This document shows, one piece after another, positions 1 through 9,143 of a DNA stretch of 64,000 bases. A model generated the notes under the pieces. It was not told the DNA's origin. It was given only the letters and a program-made list of their open reading frames with translations, and searched no databases. How positions within the stretch are numbered: position 1 is the first letter of the stretch; every line of letters begins with the position of its first letter. This DNA is from Brucella gallinifaecis. Lineage in GTDB: Bacteria > Pseudomonadota > Alphaproteobacteria > Rhizobiales > Rhizobiaceae. A program made the translations under genes and the position numbers. The DNA is taken from NCBI RefSeq assembly GCF_006476605.1, contig NZ_ML636813.1:17794-81793 (forward strand), written 5' to 3'.

Positions 1-412
1 CATCAACAACGTGGATATTCGATACACCGGCTTCAACAACTGTCAGATTTTCTTGCGCCGAAATAAGTTCCTGCATCGCAAGTCTGTAAAGCTTTCGGTC
101 AGCCTGTGTACGCGGACCACGCACAGCCGGACCTTTGCGGCGATTGAGAAGCCGAAACTGGATACCGGCTTTATCCGCAACACGACCCATCAAGCCGTCA
201 AGAGCATCTATCTCACGGACAAGCTGCCCCTTGCCGAGACCGCCGATCGCAGGATTACAAGACATAACGCCTATTGTATCAAAATGGTGCGTCACAAGTG
301 CTGTACGTGCACCAGCACGTGCAGAAGCTGCCGCCGCCTCACAGCCCGCATGTCCACCACCGATAACAATGACGTCGAAAGCAGTCGCTTCGGCAGAACT
401 TTTGATGTTCAT
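1..412 (-). CDS. mnmG: tRNA uridine 5-carboxymethylaminomethyl modification enzyme MnmG (5' part only)
   Basis: The reverse strand encodes the first ~137 residues of MnmG (GidA); the gene runs off the left edge. With MnmE it installs the cmnm5 group on U34 of some tRNAs, using FAD, NADH and methylene-tetrahydrofolate. Visible family features are the N-terminal FAD-binding [10 protein letters not shown] motif near residues 18-27, [12 protein letters not shown] near 50-62, and the conserved [16 protein letters not shown] stretch. The ATG at 412 gives the usual short N-terminal leader before the Rossmann motif. Its partner mnmE lies upstream on the same strand, separated by parS-like sites. In related genomes rsmG, parA and parB follow mnmG, which would put them outside the window to the left. 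Confidence 0.95.
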   Translation of the reverse strand, partial: MNIKSSAEATAFDVIVIGGGHAGCEAAAASARAGARTALVTHHFDTIGVMSCNPAIGGLGKGQLVREIDALDGLMGRVADKAGIQFRLLNRRKGPAVRGPRTQADRKLYRLAMQELISAQENLTVVEAGVSNIHVVD

Positions 413-576
413 CCTGATACATCCGAATCCAATTTAGAAAGAAATCTCTTTGACATGTTTATGCTTATAACGAAAGGGAAAACCCCTCATGTCATGATCA
501 ACTCTTTGATAATTTTTGAAAGAATCCGACTCACGGATTGATATTGGAGTCAACAAGCCATCAAAGATTCCACAGA

Positions 577-592
577 TGTTTCACGTGAAACA
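577..592. other. parS centromere site (exact consensus)
   Basis: The 16-bp palindrome TGTTTCACGTGAAACA is identical to the classical chromosomal parS sequence bound by ParB. It lies in the mnmG-mnmE intergenic region, close to the usual position of parAB in alphaproteobacteria and about 7 kb from the predicted oriC. The match is read directly; ParB binding is inferred from the family consensus. Confidence 0.9.
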
Positions 593-621
593 TTTCTCAC
601 AGTCATTGCCGATCCAGTGGC

Positions 622-637
622 TGTTTCACGTGAATCA
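622..637. other. second parS-like site (one mismatch)
   Basis: TGTTTCACGTGAATCA differs from the parS consensus at one position (A to T at position 14). It starts 45 bp after the exact site and sits immediately downstream of the mnmE stop codon. Two close sites make a ParB nucleation cluster likely. Confidence 0.8.
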
Positions 638-638
638 C

Positions 639-1967
639 TCATTTTCCGATACAGAATTGCGAGAAAATAACACCCAGAATCTCTTCAACATCAACATCTC
701 CTGTAATGCGTCCAAGATAATGTGAAGCCCTGCGCATATTCTCGGCACGCAGTTCCAAGGGCAAGTCTGCACGCTCAACGGCTATATCAATTTCTGAAAT
801 CGTTGATTGCAAAAGATTGATATGTCTCTGCCGCGTCGGTACCGCATCATTAATCTGGCCAATACGCTCTTCTGCAAATTGTTTCAAAGCGTCAATTAAT
901 AGATCAAGCCCATCTGTGCTTTTTGTTGAAATACCATACTGCCAATGACCACGATCATGGGCAACAAGATCAGCTTTGGTTCCAACTATCCAGATATCTG
1001 CATCACCCTTCTCAAGCGATACTGATACTGGATTTTGCATATCTTCAAGAAGAAGAACAAGATCAGCTTCAGCTGCCCGCTCGCGAGCACGTTCAATTCC
1101 GATACGCTCAACCTGGCTTGTCGTCTCGCGCAATCCTGCAGTATCCGTAATATAAACCGGAATACCAGCGAGATTCAGTTTAACTTCCAGAAGATCGCGC
1201 GTCGTGCCAGCCTCTTCAGATATAATTGCAATCTCACGCCCTGCCAGAAAATTCAATAGACTTGATTTACCAGCATTAGGCGCCCCGGCTATCACAACAT
1301 GCAAACCGTCACGCAACATTGCGGCACGCTTGCCGCCTTCAATATGTTGAATTATTTCACTGCGCAGGATTTTAAGTTTTTCCCAAACCAGTCCAGAGAC
1401 AGAGCCGGGCACATCACTCTCATCAGCAAAATCAAGTTCCGCTTCAATAAGAGCACGGGCTTGGAGAAGGTTCTGACGCCAATCTGTATATAATTGACGC
1501 TGCGCACCGGAAGCGACCTGCAAAGCGAGACGACGTTGACCTTCAGTTTCCGCTGCAATCAGATCAGCCAGGCCTTCGGCAATGGTCAAATCCATTTTAC
1601 CATTGGTAAAAGCGCGACGGGTAAATTCGCCCGCTTCTGCGATACGACAATCTGGAAAACCAGCCAGTTCCTCGAGCAGCTTTTCTACAACAGCAATACC
1701 GCCATGGAGATGAAATTCTGCACAATCTTCACCGGTAAAACTGTTAGGTCCCGGAAAAAACAATGCAAGACCTTTATCAATTGCCTCACCGCTACGTCCA
1801 TAAAAGGTTTTATAAGCGGCATATCTCGGCTCTATCATCACACCAAGAATTGTTTCGATAACGAATCGAACTTGCGGGCCAGATATGCGCACCACAGCAA
1901 CACCGGATGGAAGACGCCCACTCGATAAAGCGAAAATCGTATCGATAAGATGTTGCCGCTCGCTCAT
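639..1967 (-). CDS. mnmE: tRNA modification GTPase MnmE
   Basis: MnmE (TrmE) of 442 aa, the GTPase partner of MnmG in cmnm5U34 tRNA modification. It has an N-terminal tetrahydrofolate-binding domain (about residues 5-120), a helical domain, and an inserted Ras-like G domain with P-loop GAPNAGKSS near 228-236 and DTAGLRE near 275. The C-terminal FCIGK motif carries the conserved catalytic cysteine. The stop codon abuts a parS-like site, so transcripts reading on towards mnmG would include both parS sequences. Length and ends are normal for the family. Confidence 0.96.
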   Translation of the reverse strand: MSERQHLIDTIFALSSGRLPSGVAVVRISGPQVRFVIETILGVMIEPRYAAYKTFYGRSGEAIDKGLALFFPGPNSFTGEDCAEFHLHGGIAVVEKLLEELAGFPDCRIAEAGEFTRRAFTNGKMDLTIAEGLADLIAAETEGQRRLALQVASGAQRQLYTDWRQNLLQARALIEAELDFADESDVPGSVSGLVWEKLKILRSEIIQHIEGGKRAAMLRDGLHVVIAGAPNAGKSSLLNFLAGREIAIISEEAGTTRDLLEVKLNLAGIPVYITDTAGLRETTSQVERIGIERARERAAEADLVLLLEDMQNPVSVSLEKGDADIWIVGTKADLVAHDRGHWQYGISTKSTDGLDLLIDALKQFAEERIGQINDAVPTRQRHINLLQSTISEIDIAVERADLPLELRAENMRRASHYLGRITGDVDVEEILGVIFSQFCIGK

Positions 1968-2008
1968 TTGATTTTCCGTTCTATATTATTAATCACACGC
2001 ATATTCAT

Positions 2009-2080
2009 TTAGAGCACAACCCGAAAACTGGGAAGCCAACTTCGGAACAAGATGTGCGTAAATACAATTAGATAGAGCAT
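2009..2080. repeat. diverged copy of a dispersed intergenic repeat (copy 1)
   Basis: A stretch beginning TTAGAGC, with internal CCGAAAAC and TTCGGA forming inverted arms and ending near AGAGCATTT, aligns with the element at 23861-23930 over about 60 bp (shared TTAGAGC, CCGAAAA, TTCGG, AAGATG, GCG and ACAA blocks in the same order). From memory this resembles a short palindromic repeat common in Brucella/Ochrobactrum intergenic regions. It lies in the mnmE / DUF255 divergent intergenic region, upstream of the DUF255 start. Confidence 0.6.
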
Positions 2081-2134
2081 TTGATGAGATTAAACTTAAT
2101 CCGGAAAAGCTCCAGGACAGGAAAGATAAGCCTT

Positions 2135-4147
2135 ATGACCGATATCAGCAGCAACAGGCTTCGCAATGCGCCCAGTGCTTATCTGCGTCAGCATGCCGAT
2201 AATCCGGTTCATTGGCAACAATGGGGAAAAGAAGCACTGGACGCAGCACAGAAACTTAATCGTCCGATACTTTTATCTATAGGTTATGCCGCCTGCCACT
2301 GGTGTCATGTCATGGCTCATGAGTCTTTTGAAGATCCAGCCGTCGCCGCCGTTATGAATGAGCTGTTTATCAATGTGAAGGTTGATCGCGAAGAACGACC
2401 GGATATTGATCAGATTTATATGGCAGCCCTTGGTGCAATGGGACAGCAAGGCGGTTGGCCGCTTACCATGTTTTTGCGTCCTGACGGTAAACCATTCTGG
2501 GGCGGAACTTATTTTCCACCCAAAGCACGTCATAATCTACCCGGATGTATTGATGTGCTCCATGCAATTAACAATCTCTGGCAGACCAATAAAGAAAAAA
2601 TTAACCATAATGCAGAGGTTGTTTTCAGCCACCTAGAAACCCGTCTTGCTGCGCAAAGTGAAGCCAGTCCAAATGAAATCGCACATTTTGACACTATAGC
2701 CGATCGCATCAATGCGATGTTTGATCCTGTTCGCGGTGGCATTAATAATGCGCCGAAATTCCCCAATGCTCCCTTCATGGATGCTTTGTGGCTGTCGTGG
2801 CTCTATAGCGGCAATAGCAATCATCGCGATATATTCCTGCTATCTCTCAAAACGATGCTGCAAGGCGGCATTTACGATCATCTGGGCGGTGGGCTTTGTC
2901 GCTATAGTGTCGATGCTGACTGGCTGGTGCCGCATTTTGAGAAAATGCTCTACGACAATGCTCAGCTGATCAGGCACGCGACTTATGCCTATGCGCAAAC
3001 GCAGGATGAATTGTTCCGTATCCGAATCGAAGAGACAATTAACTGGTTGATCCGAGAAATGCAGCTTCCTGACGGAAGTTTTGCGTCAAGCCTTGATGCA
3101 GACAGCGAAGGTGAAGAAGGAAAGTTTTATATTTTCACCGAGGCTAAGATTGATGCAATATTGGGTGACCAGGCTGCCGCATTCAAAAACTGGTATGGTG
3201 TAAAAGCTGAAGGCAATTTTGAAGGCAGCAATATACTCAACAGGCTTCATGCGGTGAATGAAAAGCCCGAGCTTCCCGCTGACATAAAAGCTTCCAGAGA
3301 AAAACTTTTTAATTATCGCAATAGCCGTATTCGCCCTGGTCGCGATGAAAAGGCACTCACAGACTGGAATGCACTGACAATAAGGGCATTGGTAGAAGCC
3401 GGTCGCAATTTTCAAAAAACGGAATGGATTGAACATGCCATAACTGCTTATCGTTCAATCATGTCATCCTTTCAAGCTGGACGCATTGCACATTGCCGGA
3501 TGGATGATGTTTTACTCTACCCTGCCCTCTCATCTGATTACGCAGCAATGATCAATGCAGCGCTTTCACTTTTTGAAGCGACAAACGACAAAGCATTTAT
3601 CCGCGATGCCATTGCACTCAAAGATGCACTTGATCAAAACCATCAGGACGCATCGAGCAATTACCGCTTGTCAGCAATAGAGGCAGAAGATGTTATTCTA
3701 CACAGCTATGGAGATTATGACGAAGCCATTCCTTCTGCCACCAGCCAGATTATCGAAGCATTGACGCGGCTGTTTTTAGCGACCGGTGATATGGATTTGT
3801 ATCAGCAGAATGAACGTCTGGTTGAACATGCTTCAGGCCGTGCACGAATACAGCAATATGGGCAGATCGGAATTCTCAATGCGAGCCGTTTCGCGGCTGA
3901 ACCGCTCTCTCTGGTAATTGCTGATACAGCCGAGAATAGCGACCTTGTAACAGTTGCAAGGCGCAATCCAGATCCAAGACGATTCGACAAATTTGTTGCA
4001 TATAAAATGGGTGCACCGATAAAGCTTCCCACAGGTGGCACAGCAAATGCGGATAAACCTTCATCATGGCTCTGTAAGGGGCAAGTCTGTCTCGCACCAG
4101 TGGAGACAGCGGCTGCCCTTGAAATTCTGCTCAAAGCCCATTCCTGA
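2135..4147 (+). CDS. DUF255 / thioredoxin-domain protein (YyaL/SSP411 family)
   Basis: A 670-aa protein with an N-terminal thioredoxin-like DUF255 domain (about residues 1-165), recognised by NPVHWQQW and a CHWC motif at about residues 54-57 followed by HVMAHESFED. A long alpha/alpha-barrel-like region similar to N-acylglucosamine 2-epimerases follows. The biochemical role of the family is not established. An in-frame ATG at 2081 exists, but the ATG at 2135 matches the family N-terminus and has AGGAAAG upstream. It is the only rightward gene in an otherwise leftward block between mnmG and oriC, so it is transcribed against the leftward fork. Confidence 0.88.
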   Translation: MTDISSNRLRNAPSAYLRQHADNPVHWQQWGKEALDAAQKLNRPILLSIGYAACHWCHVMAHESFEDPAVAAVMNELFINVKVDREERPDIDQIYMAALGAMGQQGGWPLTMFLRPDGKPFWGGTYFPPKARHNLPGCIDVLHAINNLWQTNKEKINHNAEVVFSHLETRLAAQSEASPNEIAHFDTIADRINAMFDPVRGGINNAPKFPNAPFMDALWLSWLYSGNSNHRDIFLLSLKTMLQGGIYDHLGGGLCRYSVDADWLVPHFEKMLYDNAQLIRHATYAYAQTQDELFRIRIEETINWLIREMQLPDGSFASSLDADSEGEEGKFYIFTEAKIDAILGDQAAAFKNWYGVKAEGNFEGSNILNRLHAVNEKPELPADIKASREKLFNYRNSRIRPGRDEKALTDWNALTIRALVEAGRNFQKTEWIEHAITAYRSIMSSFQAGRIAHCRMDDVLLYPALSSDYAAMINAALSLFEATNDKAFIRDAIALKDALDQNHQDASSNYRLSAIEAEDVILHSYGDYDEAIPSATSQIIEALTRLFLATGDMDLYQQNERLVEHASGRARIQQYGQIGILNASRFAAEPLSLVIADTAENSDLVTVARRNPDPRRFDKFVAYKMGAPIKLPTGGTANADKPSSWLCKGQVCLAPVETAAALEILLKAHS

Positions 4148-4160
4148 GCCTAACAAATAC

Positions 4161-4194
4161 AAACGCCGCGCTGATTTCTCAACGCGGCGTTTTT
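4161..4194. terminator. bidirectional rho-independent terminator
   Basis: AACGCCGCG and CGCGGCGTT form a 9-bp GC-rich stem with an A-run before and a T-run after. It lies between the convergent DUF255 gene (+) and rho (-), so it can serve both. Confidence 0.85.
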
Positions 4195-4215
4195 GAAATG
4201 ATATTCAAACAGAAC

Positions 4216-5481
4216 TTAAGTGTTCATTGAATCGAAGAAATCGCCATTGCTCTTGGTCTGCTTCAACTTGTCGATCAGGAATTCAATTGCATCGGTGGTT
4301 CCCATCGGCGCAAGAATACGGCGCAGAACAAATATTTTCTGCAGATCAGCGCGTGGAACAAGCAGATCTTCCTTACGCGTACCAGATTTGAGAATGTCCA
4401 TGGCCGGGAAGATACGCTTGTCGGCAACCTTACGGTCAAGAACGATTTCCGAGTTACCCGTCCCCTTGAATTCTTCAAAGATCACTTCATCCATACGCGA
4501 ACCGGTATCGATCAGCGCGGTTGCGATAATGGTGAGCGAGCCGCCCTCTTCGATGTTACGTGCCGCGCCAAAAAAGCGCTTTGGACGCTGCAACGCATTT
4601 GCATCCACACCACCGGTCAGAACCTTGCCTGATGACGGAACAACGGTGTTGTATGCACGACCAAGACGGGTAATAGAATCAAGAAGAATCACCACGTCAC
4701 GGCCATGTTCGACAAGGCGCTTGGCCTTCTCAATAACCATTTCAGCAACCTGAACGTGGCGCGTTGCTGGCTCATCAAAGGTTGAAGAAACAACTTCACC
4801 CTTCACCGAGCGCTGCATATCCGTCACTTCTTCCGGGCGCTCGTCTATTAAAAGAACGATCAGATAGCATTCAGGATGATTTGCAGTGATCGAATGCGCG
4901 ATATTCTGCAACAGAACCGTCTTACCGGTACGTGGTGGAGCAACGATCAAGCCGCGTTGGCCTTTACCAAGCGGAGCAACAAGATCAATAACGCGCGAAG
5001 ACAAGTCTTTATTGGTCGGAACTTCGAGTTCCATTTTGAAACGCTCATTCGGATAGAGCGGTGTCAGATTGTCAAAATGGACCTTGTGGCGGATTTTTTC
5101 CGGGTCTTCAAAATTGATCGTATTGACCTTAAGAAGGGCAAAATAACGTTCACCTTCCTTTGGACCACGGATCGGACCTTCAACCGTATCGCCGGTTTTA
5201 AGCGAGAAGCGCCGAAGCTGGGAAGGTGAAATATAAATATCATCCGGGCCGGGCAGATAATTGGCGTCAGCTGAGCGCAGGAAACCAAATCCGTCCTGCA
5301 ACACTTCGACCACGCCTTCACCGATAATTTCGACATCCTGAGCAGCAAGGCTCTTAAGGATTGCGAACATCAGTTCCTGCTTGCGCATGGCGCTTGCATT
5401 TTCAACTTCAAGCGTATCGGCAAATGCCAGCAGCTCGACCGGAGTTTTGTTTTTAAGTTCTTGTAGTTTCATTTCCTGCAT
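4216..5481 (-). CDS. rho: transcription termination factor Rho
   Basis: Rho, the hexameric RNA helicase that ends transcription at rut sites. It has an N-terminal helix-extended RNA-binding region (about 1-50), an OB-fold cold-shock-like domain (about 50-125; DGFGFLRS), and a RecA-like ATPase core with Walker A APPRTGKT near 181-188 and the [13 protein letters not shown] region. The chosen ATG at 5481 gives 421 aa ([10 protein letters not shown] start), the length I expect for Brucellaceae. The open frame continues upstream to 5598 but that extension is not family-like. The 221-bp region upstream probably holds its own promoter and leader. Confidence 0.95.
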   Translation of the reverse strand: MQEMKLQELKNKTPVELLAFADTLEVENASAMRKQELMFAILKSLAAQDVEIIGEGVVEVLQDGFGFLRSADANYLPGPDDIYISPSQLRRFSLKTGDTVEGPIRGPKEGERYFALLKVNTINFEDPEKIRHKVHFDNLTPLYPNERFKMELEVPTNKDLSSRVIDLVAPLGKGQRGLIVAPPRTGKTVLLQNIAHSITANHPECYLIVLLIDERPEEVTDMQRSVKGEVVSSTFDEPATRHVQVAEMVIEKAKRLVEHGRDVVILLDSITRLGRAYNTVVPSSGKVLTGGVDANALQRPKRFFGAARNIEEGGSLTIIATALIDTGSRMDEVIFEEFKGTGNSEIVLDRKVADKRIFPAMDILKSGTRKEDLLVPRADLQKIFVLRRILAPMGTTDAIEFLIDKLKQTKSNGDFFDSMNT

Positions 5482-5668
5482 GGGTGAGGAACTCTTTTGA
5501 AATATAAAAGGAAAATGCAGTTGTCCGGAAAGAAGGGTCACTTGGGTCGTGACCGGCATCGAAGGCCTGCTATCAAGGTGGGAAGAGGACTCACTCATAC
5601 CGGTTTACAGCATGAAGAGCAAGTATCAGTTAAAGATTGATGCGAATTTGTTCAAGTGTAAAAAGGTT

Positions 5669-5693
5669 GAAGCCCGATATTTTTTCGGGCTTC
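5669..5693 (-). terminator. terminator downstream of hemJ
   Basis: GAAGCCCGA and TCGGGCTTC form a 9-bp stem with a short loop. Read on the minus strand it is followed by a U-containing tail (ACCTTTTT), consistent with ending the hemE-hemJ transcript. Confidence 0.7.
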
Positions 5694-5702
5694 TTTGAAA
5701 AA

Positions 5703-6239
5703 TCAAAATGGTTTCACAATGACCAGAATGACAATCAGGATCATCAGCACAGTTGGAATTTCATTAACAATGCGCCAGTGTTTGGCTGATTTTATATTCT
5801 TGTCTTGAGCAAAAAGTCGTGTGGCTTTCGATAAATATCCATGAAGGCCGGACATTAGCACAACAAGCAGAATTTTTGCATGCAGCCATCCGCCTTTAAA
5901 ATCAAAAATCTCCCATGCAAGCCAAAGGCCTGCAATCCATGTTACAACCATAGCGGGATTAATTATAAAACGCAGCAACCTGCGTTCCATGATTTTGAAG
6001 GTTTCAGATGTTTCTGAACCCGGTATAGCGGCACAATGATAAACAAAAAGTCGCGGTAAATAGAGTATTCCTGCCATCCAGGCGATCACCGCAATAACGT
6101 GGATCGATTTGATCCAAAGATAAGCATCTGCTGGATTCACGTGAAACAATCCCCATAAGCCAAGTATCACTACAGCCAGAGCAATAATGATACGGATCAG
6201 CGCGGCCTTGCCGCTATTTGTTGTGTCAGAAGCTTTCAT
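5703..6239 (-). CDS. hemJ: protoporphyrinogen IX oxidase HemJ
   Basis: A 178-aa membrane protein of the HemJ (UPF0093) family, which oxidises protoporphyrinogen IX to protoporphyrin IX in bacteria lacking HemG/HemY. Four to five hydrophobic helices are visible (about 14-30, 42-64, 95-112, 120-137, 160-177). The conserved WIKSIHVIAVIAWMAGILYLPRLFVYH block carries the family histidines. It starts 2 nt after the hemE stop, so the two heme genes are translationally close and co-transcribed. The coding sequence contains a 2-mismatch parS-like palindrome at 6133-6148. Confidence 0.92.
   Translation of the reverse strand: MKASDTTNSGKAALIRIIIALAVVILGLWGLFHVNPADAYLWIKSIHVIAVIAWMAGILYLPRLFVYHCAAIPGSETSETFKIMERRLLRFIINPAMVVTWIAGLWLAWEIFDFKGGWLHAKILLVVLMSGLHGYLSKATRLFAQDKNIKSAKHWRIVNEIPTVLMILIVILVIVKPF
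6133..6148. other. parS-like palindrome inside hemJ
   Basis: GGATTCACGTGAAACA matches the parS consensus at 14 of 16 positions. It shares ATTCACGTGAAACA with the reverse complement of the second parS site and with the copy in hisH. ParB binding is only inferred. Confidence 0.5.
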
Positions 6240-6241
6240 TT

Positions 6242-7261
6242 TCAGCCTCCACGAACCCGGTCGATCATTCGCTGCACATTCTCGATCGGTGCCTGCGGTG
6301 TAATTCCATGGCCAAGATTGAAGATCAACGGACCATTTCCAAGATTTTCGAGGATCACATCAACACCTTCATCCAAAGCCTTGCCCCCTGCAACAACGCG
6401 CAACGGATCAAGATTACCCTGAATAGCACCTTCCTTTTGCAATTCCTGAGCAAATGAAACCGGCACGGACCAGTCAAGACCCAGAACATCAACACCGGTC
6501 TTTTCGCGATAGCCGGCGTAAAGCATTCCGGCGCCTTTCGGAAAACCGATAATGCGCGCTTCCGGGTAAACTGCTCTCACCTTTTGCACGATACGCGCTA
6601 CAGGACGAATGCAGAAGCGTTCAAAGCAATCTTCATCAAGAACACTCGACCATGAATCAAAAATTTGCACAGCATCAGCACCCGCATCAAGCTGCTGAAT
6701 AAGATATTCCGCTGAAACATCTGCCAGATCATTCAAAAGCTTTTCAAAAGCCTCCGGGAAACGATAGGCAAACAGACGGGCCGGAGCCTGATCCGGGGTG
6801 CCATGACCAGCGATCATATAGGTCGCAACGGTCCAGGGAGCGCCACAGAAGCCCAACAGCGTTGTTTCCTCAGGCAATTGCTTGCGTAGCAGACGAACCG
6901 TCTCATAGACCGGCTCTAGCCTTTTAGAGACACCTTCCGTTTCAAGCCAGAAAATTTCATCTGCATCAATCGGTGTCATCAAAGGTCCCTTTCCTTCTTC
7001 AAAGCGAAGGTCACGTCCAAGGGCATGCGGGATCACAAGAATGTCTGAAAACAGGATGGCTGCATCAAAACCATAACGACGGATTGGTTGAAGTGTCACT
7101 TCAACAGCAAGATCAGGCGAATAACAAAGGTCGAGAAAGCTTCCAGCCTGTTTGCGTATTTCACGATATTCAGGAAGGTAGCGGCCTGCTTGTCGCATCA
7201 TCCAGACTGGAGGTGGAAACACTGCTTCACCGTCTATGACTTTCAAGACTTTGCGCTTCAT
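6242..7261 (-). CDS. hemE: uroporphyrinogen decarboxylase
   Basis: HemE, 339 aa, removes four carboxyl groups from uroporphyrinogen III to give coproporphyrinogen III. The signature [14 protein letters not shown] lies near residues 20-33. The substrate-binding [12 protein letters not shown] and the [13 protein letters not shown] segment are also present, so the protein looks complete. It is transcribed away from the predicted oriC immediately upstream. In several alphaproteobacteria, including Caulobacter, hemE borders oriC and its promoter overlaps the origin. Confidence 0.96.
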   Translation of the reverse strand: MKRKVLKVIDGEAVFPPPVWMMRQAGRYLPEYREIRKQAGSFLDLCYSPDLAVEVTLQPIRRYGFDAAILFSDILVIPHALGRDLRFEEGKGPLMTPIDADEIFWLETEGVSKRLEPVYETVRLLRKQLPEETTLLGFCGAPWTVATYMIAGHGTPDQAPARLFAYRFPEAFEKLLNDLADVSAEYLIQQLDAGADAVQIFDSWSSVLDEDCFERFCIRPVARIVQKVRAVYPEARIIGFPKGAGMLYAGYREKTGVDVLGLDWSVPVSFAQELQKEGAIQGNLDPLRVVAGGKALDEGVDVILENLGNGPLIFNLGHGITPQAPIENVQRMIDRVRGG

Positions 7262-7395
7262 TGCATTTCACCCTGTCTGATTTTCATTATCTTGTGTGAA
7301 AGTTTTCCCGTGCTTTCTTCATAAAGAAAGGAGGAATCTTGAATCTGTTTATTCTTAGAGTCTGTTGGAATCGGGGATTAAGCTTTATCCGGTTT

Positions 7396-7404
7396 TTACC
7401 CACA
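7396..7404 (+). promoter_or_regulatory. DnaA box-like 9-mer
   Basis: TTACCCACA, one mismatch to TTATNCACA, in the predicted oriC next to an AT-rich stretch. Confidence 0.5.
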
Positions 7405-7525
7405 GCTCTGTTCTGGCTCAACTTTGCCTGTGTGATCATTCACCGATCGGTTTGCCAAAAGCAATGAAAACTCAAATCATTCATTGAATCTAAGGAGTTA
7501 CCAATTGCCGCACTTTGGCACTCTT

Positions 7526-7534
7526 TGTGGACAA
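7526..7534 (-). promoter_or_regulatory. DnaA box-like 9-mer
   Basis: TGTGGACAA on the plus strand reads TTGTCCACA on the minus strand, one mismatch to consensus. It pairs with the oppositely oriented copy at 7574-7582. Confidence 0.55.
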
Positions 7535-7573
7535 GCTGGGCATATCGCAGACATTTTCCAAATGTTACGAGTC

Positions 7574-7582
7574 TTGTCCACA
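7574..7582 (+). promoter_or_regulatory. DnaA box-like 9-mer
   Basis: TTGTCCACA, identical in sequence to the reverse-oriented box 48 bp to the left. Confidence 0.55.
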
Positions 7583-7616
7583 AGCGCTTTCTAAAGCTTC
7601 CCACATGTGCGCTCGC

Positions 7617-7625
7617 TGTGGATGA
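7617..7625 (-). promoter_or_regulatory. DnaA box-like 9-mer
   Basis: TGTGGATGA, reading TCATCCACA on the minus strand; one mismatch to the TTATCCACA consensus. Confidence 0.5.
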
Positions 7626-7656
7626 CTTGCCAAGTTTCCCACTGCCTGTCATGGCT

Positions 7657-7665
7657 TGTGAATAA
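7657..7665 (-). promoter_or_regulatory. DnaA box (full consensus)
   Basis: TGTGAATAA, reading TTATTCACA on the minus strand, which fits TTATNCACA exactly. It lies 46 bp before the ppsR start codon. Confidence 0.65.
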
Positions 7666-7710
7666 AGCCTCCAAATTACGCACAGCCGTCAACAGGGAGG
7701 GGAGAAAACT

Positions 7711-8547
7711 GTGACCAGAACACTTTCTTACTTTCATCTTCATCTGATTTCTGATGCGACGGGAGAGACTCTCCTTGCCGCAGGGCGTGCTGCTGCTGCC
7801 CAATATGCCAATGCGCGTGCGATCGAACATATTTATCCGCTCATCCGCACCGAGAAACAATTGTTCAAAGTTCTGGAAAATATCGACACGGAACCGGGTA
7901 TTGTTCTTTATACGGTTGTCGATCAGAAGCTGGCTGCAATCATTGATGAAACCTGTGTGCAAATGGGTGTTCCAAGTGTTTCTGTGCTGGAACCGGTGCT
8001 CAATACATTTCAGTCTTATTTAGGACCGCCCGCGCATCGCCGCGCCAGTGCGCAGCATGTACTGAATGCTGATTATTTTCGTCGCATTGATGCGCTTAAT
8101 TTTACGATGGAACATGATGACGGGCAATTACCGCTCGATATAGAAGAAGCGGATGTCATTCTTGTCGGGATTTCGCGAACCTCAAAAACGCCGACCAGCA
8201 TCTATCTCGCCAATCGCGGTATCAAGGCGACCAATGTGCCGATTGTTCCGGGTATCCCCCTCCCCGAACAGCTTCTTACTGCGAAACGTCCGTTGATTGT
8301 CGGTCTGGTGGCAACGGCAGAGCGTATTTCACAGATCAGGCAGAACCGCCCATTAGGTAATATGCCTTCATTTGATACCAGTCTTTATACAGATCGTATT
8401 TCAATTTCCGAAGAACTGGCTTATGCCCGCAACCTGTGCAACCGGCATGGCTGGCCAATCATTGATGTGTCGCGCCGCTCAATTGAAGAAACAGCAGCCG
8501 CAATTCAAGCGCTGCTGCGAGATGGCAGGAAGGACGAACAGCTATGA
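7711..8547 (+). CDS. ppsR: pyruvate, phosphate dikinase regulatory protein (DUF299, RP001-type)
   Basis: A 278-aa DUF299 protein, a bifunctional serine/threonine kinase and pyrophosphorylase that switches pyruvate phosphate dikinase or PEP synthase off and on. The ligand-binding loop [18 protein letters not shown] lies near residue 151. It begins with GTG at 7711, supported by the strong upstream GGGAGGGGAG. It is the first gene to the right of oriC and heads the ppsR-maf-aroE-coaE-dnaQ run, with its stop overlapping the maf start by 4 nt (ATGA). Confidence 0.9.
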   Translation: MTRTLSYFHLHLISDATGETLLAAGRAAAAQYANARAIEHIYPLIRTEKQLFKVLENIDTEPGIVLYTVVDQKLAAIIDETCVQMGVPSVSVLEPVLNTFQSYLGPPAHRRASAQHVLNADYFRRIDALNFTMEHDDGQLPLDIEEADVILVGISRTSKTPTSIYLANRGIKATNVPIVPGIPLPEQLLTAKRPLIVGLVATAERISQIRQNRPLGNMPSFDTSLYTDRISISEELAYARNLCNRHGWPIIDVSRRSIEETAAAIQALLRDGRKDEQL

Positions 8548-9143
8548 CTACAAAACTTATTCTCGCTTCCAAAAGTCCGTTTCGCTCAGCGCTTTTGAAA
8601 AATGCCGGCATCACCTTTTCAGCTGAAAGTGCCGATATTGACGAGCGCTCGGTGGAAGCACCGCTTTATAAATCAGGTGCCACAGCGGAAGAGGTTGCGC
8701 AGGTTCTGGCCGAGGCAAAAGCCTTGTCTGTGAGTGAAAACAATTCTGATTCTGTGGTGATCGGTTGCGATCAGATGCTTTCGCTTGGTGACGAGATTTT
8801 CCACAAGCCTGTGGATATGGAGGCAGCACGCCGCCAGCTTTTGCAATTTTCGGGCAAAACCCACCAGCTTAACAGCGGCGTAGTGCTGGTTAAAAACGGC
8901 GAGACGCTGTGGCGTCATGTCAGCGTGGCGCATATGACAATGCGTGATCTCGATCCGGGCTTTATCGGGCGCTATCTCGGGCAGGTTGGAGATATTGCTC
9001 TTTCCAGTGTTGGTGCTTATCAGATCGAAGGTCCGGGCATTCAGTTGTTCTCGAAAATCGATGGCGATTATTTCACAATTGTCGGACTTCCACTCTTGCC
9101 GCTGCTTGATGAATTGAGGAAGGAAAACCTGATCGATGGCTAA
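8544..9143 (+). CDS. maf: Maf-family nucleoside triphosphate pyrophosphatase
   Basis: A 199-aa Maf/ASFV-like protein that hydrolyses non-canonical nucleoside triphosphates to monophosphates. Family motifs are [16 protein letters not shown] at residues 7-22, SADIDER near 30-36, and an internal VVIGCDQ containing a conserved acidic residue. It overlaps ppsR by 4 nt and aroE by 8 nt, so the run is translationally coupled. Which nucleotide it prefers cannot be told from the sequence here. Confidence 0.9.
   Translation: MTTKLILASKSPFRSALLKNAGITFSAESADIDERSVEAPLYKSGATAEEVAQVLAEAKALSVSENNSDSVVIGCDQMLSLGDEIFHKPVDMEAARRQLLQFSGKTHQLNSGVVLVKNGETLWRHVSVAHMTMRDLDPGFIGRYLGQVGDIALSSVGAYQIEGPGIQLFSKIDGDYFTIVGLPLLPLLDELRKENLIDG

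Larger units (their letters stand above)
7262..7710. other. predicted chromosomal replication origin (oriC)
   Basis: A 449-bp non-coding interval between hemE (left, minus) and the ppsR/RP001-type gene (right, plus), the arrangement known for alphaproteobacterial origins such as those of Caulobacter and Rickettsia. It holds five DnaA-box-like 9-mers: TTACCCACA at 7396-7404, TTGTCCACA (reverse) at 7526-7534, TTGTCCACA at 7574-7582, TCATCCACA (reverse) at 7617-7625 and TTATTCACA (reverse, full consensus) at 7657-7665. Six GANTC methylation sites lie at 7334, 7341, 7358, 7368, 7486 and 7569. Gene direction switches here. The hemE promoter must also lie in it. Confidence 0.85.

Noticed and set aside
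11..541. Rightward frame of 176 codons at the left edge
   Set aside because: It is the complement of the mnmG 5' end, which shows clear family motifs on the other strand.
7262..7330. Further DnaA box at CTTGTGTGAAA
   Set aside because: Two or more mismatches to TTATNCACA on either strand.
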